Assembly: GCF_000012485.1 (NCBI RefSeq)
Contig: NC_007512.1
Coordinates: 745,001-809,000, forward strand
DNA length: 64,000 bases
Source of the DNA: Pelodictyon luteolum DSM 273
GTDB lineage: Bacteria; Bacteroidota; Chlorobiia; Chlorobiales; Chlorobiaceae
Reading direction: 5' to 3'
The notes under the pieces were generated by a model that ran no database searches, was not told the origin of the DNA, and was given only the letters and a program-made list of their open reading frames with translations. Below, one piece after another: positions 34,832 through 48,400 of the stretch. Positions within the stretch are counted from its first letter, which is position 1, and each line of letters opens with the position of its first letter. The position numbers and the translations under genes are program-made.

Positions 34832-36423
34832 GGCGCCGCTGTTTTTTTGTAAGTCGTGGTTAGTTCGGTGGAACCTCCCTGTCTTTCCCTACAGAACAGC
34901 TATAAAGGAAATAGCACTGGAGCGCCAGTGGCGCTTACCGGTGCATGGTCGATAACCATGTTCCGGGCTGCTTGGCAGGGCCCGTTCTGTTTCCTTCTTT
35001 CGGGGATTTGGGGAGCCACTTCACAGAGGAACTATCCCGATAACGAACGCCTGATGTATACGCCCATAGCGAACGGCTGCACCTGTTTGTCCGTGCATCG
35101 GTGTCGCCATCCGGCTGCGTATCCGAAAAAAAACTCCATATCCGGTCGGCCTGACGATCGGGGGTGCATGAGGGTGAAGATTCTCATGACCATGCCCTGA
35201 TGGTTGCTGCTTGGTTCCTCTCTAAACGGACAGACACATATGATGGCTCTTGAAATACAGTATGCAAAACGTAGATCTCACCTGGAGGTTCCGGATCAGG
35301 TCGGATGTATCGGGCCTGTTCAATCTGGTTCTATGTGCAGGCCGGTCAGGACAGGAGTCCGGGTGCGGATGTTTCCTTCATGTTTGAGGTGAAGCTGAGG
35401 AGCCATTGTAATCGGGGTTAGATGGCTCATGAACCGGGCGATTTATCATGATGATGCAAGAGAGAGTGATGTGCTCGTTGAGCTGACAGCCTGATGAACC
35501 TTCTTGGATGTTGACACACTGCTTCATAGCTGTTCTGCCCGTTCTTTTGTGGATTGCCATTTGTCGAGAGACAGGCTCTATCATCCCCCTCCCCCCACAC
35601 ACGGCGTGATTTCCCTCAGCAATAATGGATACGGAATCAATGCGCATTTATTTGCCTATGACGGTATATGTCTGAGAGACCGGCGTATTGTGTTGCATTG
35701 CCCGAGCTCGACAGCGTATGGCTCATGCCTCGTGCTCCAGCTGGACTCGATCCCCCTTGTTTGGACTCTTGTGCCTGTCAATCTGGCTCTGGGCTGATGG
35801 TCGGTTAATGGGGTGAATACTATAGTAGCTATAGTAATGATTATAGTTGATATTGATATGCTTTCTGAGTAAAATTCAGAGGTAATGGTTGTATATCGGA
35901 CCATTTTGGTGTGCTAATGCGCCTCATTCTGTGCATCGTAGCCCGCGTTGGTCTCATAGAGAGGTTATTCTTGCTCTTGGTTTGTTCATACTTCCGAGTT
36001 GTCTTCTATAGTGATCAAACGTATTAAAGTGTGGCTACTATAGTAATCGTACTGTCTGTTATGGTTGATATATTGGTGGTTAATGGATACTCTCATTGTA
36101 AGTATCGGTAGGCCATGATTGTTTCAGTATGTGAATAGCCGTGATTTTATGCCGATTTCCCGCTGTAGCCCTCATTTCATCTTCAGTGCAGTGGGTTATG
36201 TGTTGAACCCTATCAGCAATTAGCAACAGATGTGTTCGATTTCGAGTGCAGAGGGAGTGTTTGTGTTCCTGTGGTTTTTCAGCCCGTAGTGGCAACCATG
36301 ACCTTTGCTGTATTTCCGTTTGTCTCCGGTCAATCCTTTCCTGGGCGAAGTATTCCTGCTCTGGATCGGTGCCGGAATAGTATGAATTTGTTTTCTACCC
36401 CAAAACCTAAATAGGAGAACCCA
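34832..36423. other. Long non-coding region upstream of the giant gene
   Basis: About 1.6 kb, more AT-rich toward the giant gene, with no supported protein. Five TATAGT boxes lie in it: ACTATAGT 35819-35826, CTATAGT 35829-35835, ATTATAGT 35840-35847, CTATAGT 36006-36012 and ACTATAGT 36037-36044. The region presumably holds the promoters of the HTH-PAS gene and of the giant gene, with a long leader. A clear AGGAGA ribosome binding site (36413-36418) precedes the giant gene's ATG. Confidence 0.5.
35819..35847 (+). promoter_or_regulatory. Triple TATAGT box (C-box-like operator candidate)
   Basis: Three TATAG cores within 29 bases: ACTATAGT, CTATAGT and ATTATAGT, with core starts 9 and 12 bases apart. 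Two further boxes lie at 36006 and 36037. TATAGTC half-sites in pairs are known operators of restriction-modification controller (C) proteins, a family close to the small XRE regulators in this window. No binding is shown; the link is inference. Confidence 0.4.
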
Positions 36424-39400
36424 ATGTCTATCACTCTCAATGAAGATTACAGCGCGCTCAGCCTTAGTTTTCTTGTAAGTTTGCTTGGTGATGATTCTAC
36501 CATACTTACGCTGTCAGTGTCCGCCGGCCATCTTATTCTGACCGATGGTGGCGCAAGTCCGGATGTGACGATTGAAGGTAGCGGTACCGATAGTGTTACT
36601 GTTACTGCCAGTTCAAAAGCTGATCTTGCTGACTGGCTCGCTGATATGGTGAATAATAGCTCAATCTATATCACTGCCTTCAATTCTCTGGAGCCTGTTA
36701 CGCTTGACTATGTTATTGATAATGGGACGAGTGACGATATCACGGGCACTGAGCAGCTTGTGTTTACTCCTGTTAATGACCCGGCATGCCTTGACATGAA
36801 CGGTTCCGATGAGGTCGGCTGCACATATGTCACGAAGTGGATTGTTGGCTCAGTAGATCCGATTTCCATTCTTGATAAAGATTGGGTATCGGGAGATCCT
36901 GATGGAGTGAGCATGATTACAAGCGCCATCATTACCTTGAGTGGGCGGTTGGATGTGATTGCTTCTGAGTTTCTGTCGACGTCATTGGAGGGTGCTACGA
37001 CGTATGAGGGTGAGTCAGGAACTATCACGATTTACGGAGACTCGACTAGGAGCATTATCCTTAGCGGGGATGCCAGTCTTGCGGATTATATGGCTGTAAT
37101 CAGCGGCATCGTCTATCAGAATACGTTACCGAATACATCAAAGACTGGGGATAGGGTCGTTACGATTTCAATGACCGATGTGGACGGGATTGCGGCAAAT
37201 TCTTCAGCTATATCGTTACTTACTCCCATTGATGTGACTCTGGTGAATGAGGGTGACCGGATTTTCATTGATACTGGTGACGGGATGGTTGATAGCGGCC
37301 TGACGGTGCTGATGGTAAAGGATGCAACCCATGTCATAGCTTCAGGTGAGTTGCCGATATTTGATAGCGCGTTTGCTGATGGTCATTATTTTCTCAATTT
37401 TCTTGCGCCGACTGCCGATCCCGATGCCGAAGAGTGGAGCACTGATGAGTTAGAAGGTGTACCGACTGTGCTCACTACGACCATTGTCGTTGCAAAAGTG
37501 CCAATTGTTGACCTTAATGGAGCGGCAGTCGGATCTGATGGCACGCTTGCGTATCTCGAAGGCGACTCATCTGCGTTCATAGCGCCCGTAGGTACTATTA
37601 CGAGTCTCGAGGCAACCATGGCGTCTCTGGTTATAACATTATCCGGAGTATTGGATGATGCTCATGAGAGCTTGTCTTTTACCGGCACTCTTCCTACCGG
37701 GGTTACTTCTTCAGTCTCGTCTTCTGATGGTACGTATGTTCTGACTCTCTCCGGGTCAAAGGCCATTGCGGACTACCAGGCGCTTCTCCGGACAATTATC
37801 TATACCAATACATCTGAAAGCCCTGATGTAACGGATGTCAGAACAATTACTGTTTATGCCACCAATACTGGTGGTGTTGAAGGTATTTCTCAGGAGGTAG
37901 CTGTAACTGTTGCTGGTGTCAATGATGCTCCAGTCATCACTCCGGTTGTCGTTACTGGAACGGTGGTTGAGGATGTGGTTTTTTCTGCAAGCGGGTCAAT
38001 GACCTATGCGGATGTTGATGTGAACACTGACACGATGACTGTTACGATTTCTGAGTCGACAGTGACATCGTTCGATCAAGAATTGACAGCCGAACAGATA
38101 GCTGCCATCAAGAGTGCTTTTTCAATTGTTCCAGAGAGCGGTACCACGGGGGTCACTCCAGCCGGCAGTGTCTCCTGGACCTATGTTGTAGGTGCTCATG
38201 AGCTTGATTTCCTTGCCTATAATGTAACAGTGGCCGCTGTGTTTACGATTTCTGTGGACGACGGCCATGGAGGGATCGACGCCCAGAGTGTTACAATCTC
38301 AATTACGGGTACCGATGATGCTCCGGTGATTACTGTGGCTGAGGGTGATGCATCAATAGGCATCGTATCGGAGGACGTTGCTGTAGTTGTCGATAATCCG
38401 AATACGGTTGATGTAGAAAACGGCGGATATATTGTGGCAAGCGGGATGCTTTCATACAGTGATGCTGATGCTGCCGACGAACTGAGCATCGTGTCTTACG
38501 CGCAGCAGGGTGGTGCCACCTCCAGTGAGGGTGTTGTTGTCACATCGGCGCTTGCAGTAGCCCTGTCCTCTGCTCTTGTGGTGGGTTCGATTTCCGGGAA
38601 TAGCGGTGACTTTGACTGGAGCTTCGCCCTAGATAATTCCCTCGTACAGTACCTCGGCGCAGGGGATTCTGTGACAGTCAACTATCTGATTACGATTGCC
38701 GACAACAGTGGCGCTGCTGATAACGCAGCTCAGCTCCTTAGCATTACTGTCAACGGGACTAATGATACGCCGGTGATTAGCTTTGCTTTGGGCAATGATG
38801 CCGGAGCTGTTGCCGAGGATGGTGCTGAAAGCCTTACCGCTGGTGGGACTGTCTCCTTTTCTGAAGTTGATGCGTATGACGAATTGTCATCCAGCGTCGA
38901 CTTGACTTCAATCGAGTGGAGTGCTACAGATGCTGGCGGTGCGCATATCCCGTTGCCGGATTCTTTCGCCACTGCACTTGAAGGTGCAATGTCGATTGTA
39001 CAGAGCGGAATAAATGATGGATCAATTGGATGGAACTTTGAGTTAGAGAACAATCTGACGCAGTTCCTGGCAAAGGATGAGGTCGTAACAGCCGTGTTCA
39101 CCATCACGGTGGATGACGCCAAGGGTGGCACAGACACCCAGGACGTGACCATCACGCTGACAGGCTCCAACGACGCACCGGTAATCACGGTGGGTGAAGA
39201 CGGGAGCATAGCTGACTTACTCACTGAAGCTGACGGCGCACTGAAAGCCGATGGTACGCTGAGTGTCGAGGATCTCGACACCACCAACTCGGTTGCAGTG
39301 AGCGTAGACTCGGTAGCTGCCTCTCAGCTAGACGGTTCCGGTGTAGCCATGGCCAGAGACAGCAGTGAACCGGCCAGTGCAGACTTGCTTGCAATGCTGA

Positions 39401-42400
39401 CGGCCACAGCGGACCCGATTGACGGCACAGTAACGACCGGGGATATTGCCTGGGCATTCAACAGCGGTAGCGAAGCCTTCAACTACCTTGCAGCCGGAGA
39501 GAAACTGGTGTTGACCTACACGCTGACAGCCAGCGATGGAACAGCCAGCGACGACCAGACTGTGACGATAACGATCACTGGCACGAACGACATTCCAAGT
39601 GTTGACGTGACGGATGTTAAGCCCATTTTGGAGTCCACTGATGCCCATGCACAGGTTCTTGCGGATAGCGGTACAGTGACCTTCAATGATATTGATAGCA
39701 CTGACCTGATAGACGTCACATGTGCCTATAATGAAGATATTGTATGGAGCGGAGGTACAATCAATGGAGCTCTTGCAGTTGCACTTGTTGACGGGTTCAG
39801 TGTCGATACCGGAGACAATCTCGAAGCTCCGGGGAACACAGCTTGGAATTATAGTGTAGCTGGTGTTGATCTTGACTTCCTTTCCGAGGGGGAGACAATC
39901 ACTTTTAGTTATACAGTGACGGCAACGGATACACAAAGTGCAAGCAGCACCGACACCGTAGAAATCACGATCAGCGGCACGAACGATGTGCCGGTGGTAA
40001 CCAACGAAGCAGAAGCGCTTGCAGGAGAAGTCGTTGAAGCCGGTAACCTGGATGACGGAGAAGTAAGCGCCGGTACGGTAAGTGCTACAGGAACGCTGAG
40101 CTCGAGTGATGTTGATGCCAGTGCCACCGCCACCTGGAGCCTGCTGGGCACCCCGAGTACCACATACGGCACAATGGCCATCGACAGCGCCAGCGGCTTC
40201 TGGACCTACAGCCTGGACAACAGCCTTGAGGCAACGAAGGCACTGGATGAAGGCGAGAGTGCAACCCAGACCTACACCGCCCGGGTCACGGACGACAAGG
40301 GAGCCTATGTTGACCAGACCATCACGATCACGATCAGCGGCACGAACGATGTGCCGGTGGTAACCAACGAAGCAGAAGCGCTTGCAGGAGAAGTCGTTGA
40401 AGCCGGTAACCTGGATGACGGAGAAGTAAGCGCCGGTACGGTAAGTGCTACAGGAACGCTGAGCTCGAGTGATGTTGATGCCAGTGCCACCGCCACCTGG
40501 AGCCTGCTGGGCACCCCGAGTACCACATACGGCACAATGGCCATCGACAGCGCCAGCGGCTTCTGGACCTACAGCCTGGACAACAGCCTTGAGGCAACGA
40601 AGGCACTGGATGAAGGCGAGAGTGCAACCCAGACCTACACCGCCCGGGTCACGGACGACAAGGGAGCCTATGTTGACCAGACCATCACGATCACGATCAG
40701 CGGCACGAACGATGTGCCGGTGGTAACCAACGAAGCAGAAGCGCTTGCAGGAGAAGTCGTTGAAGCCGGTAACCTGGATGACGGAGAAGTAAGCGCCGGT
40801 ACGGTAAGTGCTACAGGAACGCTGAGCTCGAGTGATGTTGATGCCAGTGCCACCGCCACCTGGAGCCTGCTGGGCACCCCGAGTACCACATACGGCACAA
40901 TGGCCATCGACAGCGCCAGCGGCTTCTGGACCTACAGCCTGGACAACAGCCTTGAGGCAACGAAGGCACTGGATGAAGGCGAGAGTGCAACCCAGACCTA
41001 CACCGCCCGGGTCACGGACGACAAGGGAGCCTATGTTGACCAGACCATCACGATCACGATCAGCGGCACGAACGATGTGCCGGTGGTAACCAACGAAGCA
41101 GAAGCGCTTGCAGGAGAAGTCGTTGAAGCCGGTAACCTGGATGACGGAGAAGTAAGCGCCGGTACGGTAAGTGCTACAGGAACGCTGAGCTCGAGTGATG
41201 TTGATGCCAGTGCCACCGCCACCTGGAGCCTGCTGGGCACCCCGAGTACCACATACGGCACAATGGCCATCGACAGCGCCAGCGGCTTCTGGACCTACAG
41301 CCTGGACAACAGCCTTGAGGCAACGAAGGCACTGGATGAAGGCGAGAGTGCAACCCAGACCTACACCGCCCGGGTCACGGACGACAAGGGAGCCTATGTT
41401 GACCAGACCATCACGATCACGATCAGCGGCACGAACGATGTGCCGGTGGTAACCAACGAAGCAGAAGCGCTTGCAGGAGAAGTCGTTGAAGCCGGTAACC
41501 TGGATGACGGAGAAGTAAGCGCCGGTACGGTAAGTGCTACAGGAACGCTGAGCTCGAGTGATGTTGATGCCAGTGCCACCGCCACCTGGAGCCTGCTGGG
41601 CACCCCGAGTACCACATACGGCACAATGGCCATCGACAGCGCCAGCGGCTTCTGGACCTACAGCCTGGACAACAGCCTTGAGGCAACGAAGGCACTGGAT
41701 GAAGGCGAGAGTGCAACCCAGACCTACACCGCCCGGGTCACGGACGACAAGGGAGCCTATGTTGACCAGACCATCACGATCACGATCAGCGGCACGAACG
41801 ATGTGCCGGTGGTAACCAACGAAGCAGAAGCGCTTGCAGGAGAAGTCGTTGAAGCCGGTAACCTGGATGACGGAGAAGTAAGCGCCGGTACGGTAAGTGC
41901 TACAGGAACGCTGAGCTCGAGTGATGTTGATGCCAGTGCCACCGCCACCTGGAGCCTGCTGGGCACCCCGAGTACCACATACGGCACAATGGCCATCGAC
42001 AGCGCCAGCGGCTTCTGGACCTACAGCCTGGACAACAGCCTTGAGGCAACGAAGGCACTGGATGAAGGCGAGAGTGCAACCCAGACCTACACCGCCCGGG
42101 TCACGGACGACAAGGGAGCCTATGTTGACCAGACCATCACGATCACGATCAGCGGCACGAACGATGTGCCGGTGGTAACCAACGAAGCAGAAGCGCTTGC
42201 AGGAGAAGTCGTTGAAGCCGGTAACCTGGATGACGGAGAAGTAAGCGCCGGTACGGTAAGTGCTACAGGAACGCTGAGCTCGAGTGATGTTGATGCCAGT
42301 GCCACCGCCACCTGGAGCCTGCTGGGCACCCCGAGTACCACATACGGCACAATGGCCATCGACAGCGCCAGCGGCTTCTGGACCTACAGCCTGGACAACA

Positions 42401-45400
42401 GCCTTGAGGCAACGAAGGCACTGGATGAAGGCGAGAGTGCAACCCAGACCTACACCGCCCGGGTCACGGACGACAAGGGAGCCTATGTTGACCAGACCAT
42501 CACGATCACGATCAGCGGCACGAACGATGTGCCGGTGGTAACCAACGAAGCAGAAGCGCTTGCAGGAGAAGTCGTTGAAGCCGGTAACCTGGATGACGGA
42601 GAAGTAAGCGCCGGTACGGTAAGTGCTACAGGAACGCTGAGCTCGAGTGATGTTGATGCCAGTGCCACCGCCACCTGGAGCCTGCTGGGCACCCCGAGTA
42701 CCACATACGGCACAATGGCCATCGACAGCGCCAGCGGCTTCTGGACCTACAGCCTGGACAACAGCCTTGAGGCAACGAAGGCACTGGATGAAGGCGAGAG
42801 TGCAACCCAGACCTACACCGCCCGGGTCACGGACGACAAGGGAGCCTATGTTGACCAGACCATCACGATCACGATCAGCGGCACGAACGATGTGCCGGTG
42901 GTAACCAACGAAGCAGAAGCGCTTGCAGGAGAAGTCGTTGAAGCCGGTAACCTGGATGACGGAGAAGTAAGCGCCGGTACGGTAAGTGCTACAGGAACGC
43001 TGAGCTCGAGTGATGTTGATGCCAGTGCCACCGCCACCTGGAGCCTGCTGGGCACCCCGAGTACCACATACGGCACAATGGCCATCGACAGCGCCAGCGG
43101 CTTCTGGACCTACAGCCTGGACAACAGCCTTGAGGCAACGAAGGCACTGGATGAAGGCGAGAGTGCAACCCAGACCTACACCGCCCGGGTCACGGACGAC
43201 AAGGGAGCCTATGTTGACCAGACCATCACGATCACGATCAGCGGCACGAACGATGTGCCGGTGGTAACCAACGAAGCAGAAGCGCTTGCAGGAGAAGTCG
43301 TTGAAGCCGGTAACCTGGATGACGGAGAAGTAAGCGCCGGTACGGTAAGTGCTACAGGAACGCTGAGCTCGAGTGATGTTGATGCCAGTGCCACCGCCAC
43401 CTGGAGCCTGCTGGGCACCCCGAGTACCACATACGGCACAATGGCCATCGACAGCGCCAGCGGCTTCTGGACCTACAGCCTGGACAACAGCCTTGAGGCA
43501 ACGAAGGCACTGGATGAAGGCGAGAGTGCAACCCAGACCTACACCGCCCGGGTCACGGACGACAAGGGAGCCTATGTTGACCAGACCATCACGATCACGA
43601 TCAGCGGCACGAACGATGTGCCGGTGGTAACCAACGAAGCAGAAGCGCTTGCAGGAGAAGTCGTTGAAGCCGGTAACCTGGATGACGGAGAAGTAAGCGC
43701 CGGTACGGTAAGTGCTACAGGAACGCTGAGCTCGAGTGATGTTGATGCCAGTGCCACCGCCACCTGGAGCCTGCTGGGCACCCCGAGTACCACATACGGC
43801 ACAATGGCCATCGACAGCGCCAGCGGCTTCTGGACCTACAGCCTGGACAACAGCCTTGAGGCAACGAAGGCACTGGATGAAGGCGAGAGTGCAACCCAGA
43901 CCTACACCGCCCGGGTCACGGACGACAAGGGAGCCTATGTTGACCAGACCATCACGATCACGATCAGCGGCACGAACGATGTGCCGGTGGTAACCAACGA
44001 AGCAGAAGCGCTTGCAGGAGAAGTCGTTGAAGCCGGTAACCTGGATGACGGAGAAGTAAGCGCCGGTACGGTAAGTGCTACAGGAACGCTGAGCTCGAGT
44101 GATGTTGATGCCAGTGCCACCGCCACCTGGAGCCTGCTGGGCACCCCGAGTACCACATACGGCACAATGGCCATCGACAGCGCCAGCGGCTTCTGGACCT
44201 ACAGCCTGGACAACAGCCTTGAGGCAACGAAGGCACTGGATGAAGGCGAGAGTGCAACCCAGACCTACACCGCCCGGGTCACGGACGACAAGGGAGCCTA
44301 TGTTGACCAGACCATCACGATCACGATCAGCGGCACGAACGATGTGCCGGTGGTAACCAACGAAGCAGAAGCGCTTGCAGGAGAAGTCGTTGAAGCCGGT
44401 AACCTGGATGACGGAGAAGTAAGCGCCGGTACGGTAAGTGCTACAGGAACGCTGAGCTCGAGTGATGTTGATGCCAGTGCCACCGCCACCTGGAGCCTGC
44501 TGGGCACCCCGAGTACCACATACGGCACAATGGCCATCGACAGCGCCAGCGGCTTCTGGACCTACAGCCTGGACAACAGCCTTGAGGCAACGAAGGCACT
44601 GGATGAAGGCGAGAGTGCAACCCAGACCTACACCGCCCGGGTCACGGACGACAAGGGAGCCTATGTTGACCAGACCATCACGATCACGATCAGCGGCACG
44701 AACGATGTGCCGGTGGTAACCAACGAAGCAGAAGCGCTTGCAGGAGAAGTCGTTGAAGCCGGTAACCTGGATGACGGAGAAGTAAGCGCCGGTACGGTAA
44801 GTGCTACAGGAACGCTGAGCTCGAGTGATGTTGATGCCAGTGCCACCGCCACCTGGAGCCTGCTGGGCACCCCGAGTACCACATACGGCACAATGGCCAT
44901 CGACAGCGCCAGCGGCTTCTGGACCTACAGCCTGGACAACAGCCTTGAGGCAACGAAGGCACTGGATGAAGGCGAGAGTGCAACCCAGACCTACACCGCC
45001 CGGGTCACGGACGACAAGGGAGCCTATGTTGACCAGACCATCACGATCACGATCAGCGGCACGAACGATGTGCCGGTGGTAACCAACGAAGCAGAAGCGC
45101 TTGCAGGAGAAGTCGTTGAAGCCGGTAACCTGGATGACGGAGAAGTAAGCGCCGGTACGGTAAGTGCTACAGGAACGCTGAGCTCGAGTGATGTTGATGC
45201 CAGTGCCACCGCCACCTGGAGCCTGCTGGGCACCCCGAGTACCACATACGGCACAATGGCCATCGACAGCGCCAGCGGCTTCTGGACCTACAGCCTGGAC
45301 AACAGCCTTGAGGCAACGAAGGCACTGGATGAAGGCGAGAGTGCAACCCAGACCTACACCGCCCGGGTCACGGACGACAAGGGAGCCTATGTTGACCAGA

Positions 45401-48400
45401 CCATCACGATCACGATCAGCGGCACGAACGATGTGCCGGTGGTAACCAACGAAGCAGAAGCGCTTGCAGGAGAAGTCGTTGAAGCCGGTAACCTGGATGA
45501 CGGAGAAGTAAGCGCCGGTACGGTAAGTGCTACAGGAACGCTGAGCTCGAGTGATGTTGATGCCAGTGCCACCGCCACCTGGAGCCTGCTGGGCACCCCG
45601 AGTACCACATACGGCACAATGGCCATCGACAGCGCCAGCGGCTTCTGGACCTACAGCCTGGACAACAGCCTTGAGGCAACGAAGGCACTGGATGAAGGCG
45701 AGAGTGCAACCCAGACCTACACCGCCCGGGTCACGGACGACAAGGGAGCCTATGTTGACCAGACCATCACGATCACGATCAGCGGCACGAACGATGTGCC
45801 GGTGGTAACCAACGAAGCAGAAGCGCTTGCAGGAGAAGTCGTTGAAGCCGGTAACCTGGATGACGGAGAAGTAAGCGCCGGTACGGTAAGTGCTACAGGA
45901 ACGCTGAGCTCGAGTGATGTTGATGCCAGTGCCACCGCCACCTGGAGCCTGCTGGGCACCCCGAGTACCACATACGGCACAATGGCCATCGACAGCGCCA
46001 GCGGCTTCTGGACCTACAGCCTGGACAACAGCCTTGAGGCAACGAAGGCACTGGATGAAGGCGAGAGTGCAACCCAGACCTACACCGCCCGGGTCACGGA
46101 CGACAAGGGAGCCTATGTTGACCAGACCATCACGATCACGATCAGCGGCACGAACGATGTGCCGGTGGTAACCAACGAAGCAGAAGCGCTTGCAGGAGAA
46201 GTCGTTGAAGCCGGTAACCTGGATGACGGAGAAGTAAGCGCCGGTACGGTAAGTGCTACAGGAACGCTGAGCTCGAGTGATGTTGATGCCAGTGCCACCG
46301 CCACCTGGAGCCTGCTGGGCACCCCGAGTACCACATACGGCACAATGGCCATCGACAGCGCCAGCGGCTTCTGGACCTACAGCCTGGACAACAGCCTTGA
46401 GGCAACGAAGGCACTGGATGAAGGCGAGAGTGCAACCCAGACCTACACCGCCCGGGTCACGGACGACAAGGGAGCCTATGTTGACCAGACCATCACGATC
46501 ACGATCAGCGGCACGAACGATGTGCCGGTGGTAACCAACGAAGCAGAAGCGCTTGCAGGAGAAGTCGTTGAAGCCGGTAACCTGGATGACGGAGAAGTAA
46601 GCGCCGGTACGGTAAGTGCTACAGGAACGCTGAGCTCGAGTGATGTTGATGCCAGTGCCACCGCCACCTGGAGCCTGCTGGGCACCCCGAGTACCACATA
46701 CGGCACAATGGCCATCGACAGCGCCAGCGGCTTCTGGACCTACAGCCTGGACAACAGCCTTGAGGCAACGAAGGCACTGGATGAAGGCGAGAGTGCAACC
46801 CAGACCTACACCGCCCGGGTCACGGACGACAAGGGAGCCTATGTTGACCAGACCATCACGATCACGATCAGCGGCACGAACGATGTGCCGGTGGTAACCA
46901 ACGAAGCAGAAGCGCTTGCAGGAGAAGTCGTTGAAGCCGGTAACCTGGATGACGGAGAAGTAAGCGCCGGTACGGTAAGTGCTACAGGAACGCTGAGCTC
47001 GAGTGATGTTGATGCCAGTGCCACCGCCACCTGGAGCCTGCTGGGCACCCCGAGTACCACATACGGCACAATGGCCATCGACAGCGCCAGCGGCTTCTGG
47101 ACCTACAGCCTGGACAACAGCCTTGAGGCAACGAAGGCACTGGATGAAGGCGAGAGTGCAACCCAGACCTACACCGCCCGGGTCACGGACGACAAGGGAG
47201 CCTATGTTGACCAGACCATCACGATCACGATCAGCGGCACGAACGATGTGCCGGTGGTAACCAACGAAGCAGAAGCGCTTGCAGGAGAAGTCGTTGAAGC
47301 CGGTAACCTGGATGACGGAGAAGTAAGCGCCGGTACGGTAAGTGCTACAGGAACGCTGAGCTCGAGTGATGTTGATGCCAGTGCCACCGCCACCTGGAGC
47401 CTGCTGGGCACCCCGAGTACCACATACGGCACAATGGCCATCGACAGCGCCAGCGGCTTCTGGACCTACAGCCTGGACAACAGCCTTGAGGCAACGAAGG
47501 CACTGGATGAAGGCGAGAGTGCAACCCAGACCTACACCGCCCGGGTCACGGACGACAAGGGAGCCTATGTTGACCAGACCATCACGATCACGATCAGCGG
47601 CACGAACGATGTGCCGGTGGTAACCAACGAAGCAGAAGCGCTTGCAGGAGAAGTCGTTGAAGCCGGTAACCTGGATGACGGAGAAGTAAGCGCCGGTACG
47701 GTAAGTGCTACAGGAACGCTGAGCTCGAGTGATGTTGATGCCAGTGCCACCGCCACCTGGAGCCTGCTGGGCACCCCGAGTACCACATACGGCACAATGG
47801 CCATCGACAGCGCCAGCGGCTTCTGGACCTACAGCCTGGACAACAGCCTTGAGGCAACGAAGGCACTGGATGAAGGCGAGAGTGCAACCCAGACCTACAC
47901 CGCCCGGGTCACGGACGACAAGGGAGCCTATGTTGACCAGACCATCACGATCACGATCAGCGGCACGAACGATGTGCCGGTGGTAACCAACGAAGCAGAA
48001 GCGCTTGCAGGAGAAGTCGTTGAAGCCGGTAACCTGGATGACGGAGAAGTAAGCGCCGGTACGGTAAGTGCTACAGGAACGCTGAGCTCGAGTGATGTTG
48101 ATGCCAGTGCCACCGCCACCTGGAGCCTGCTGGGCACCCCGAGTACCACATACGGCACAATGGCCATCGACAGCGCCAGCGGCTTCTGGACCTACAGCCT
48201 GGACAACAGCCTTGAGGCAACGAAGGCACTGGATGAAGGCGAGAGTGCAACCCAGACCTACACCGCCCGGGTCACGGACGACAAGGGAGCCTATGTTGAC
48301 CAGACCATCACGATCACGATCAGCGGCACGAACGATGTGCCGGTGGTAACCAACGAAGCAGAAGCGCTTGCAGGAGAAGTCGTTGAAGCCGGTAACCTGG

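Noticed and set aside
34832-36423. Several short ORFs in the region before the giant gene
   Set aside because: None has a domain, consistent codon use or a ribosome binding site.
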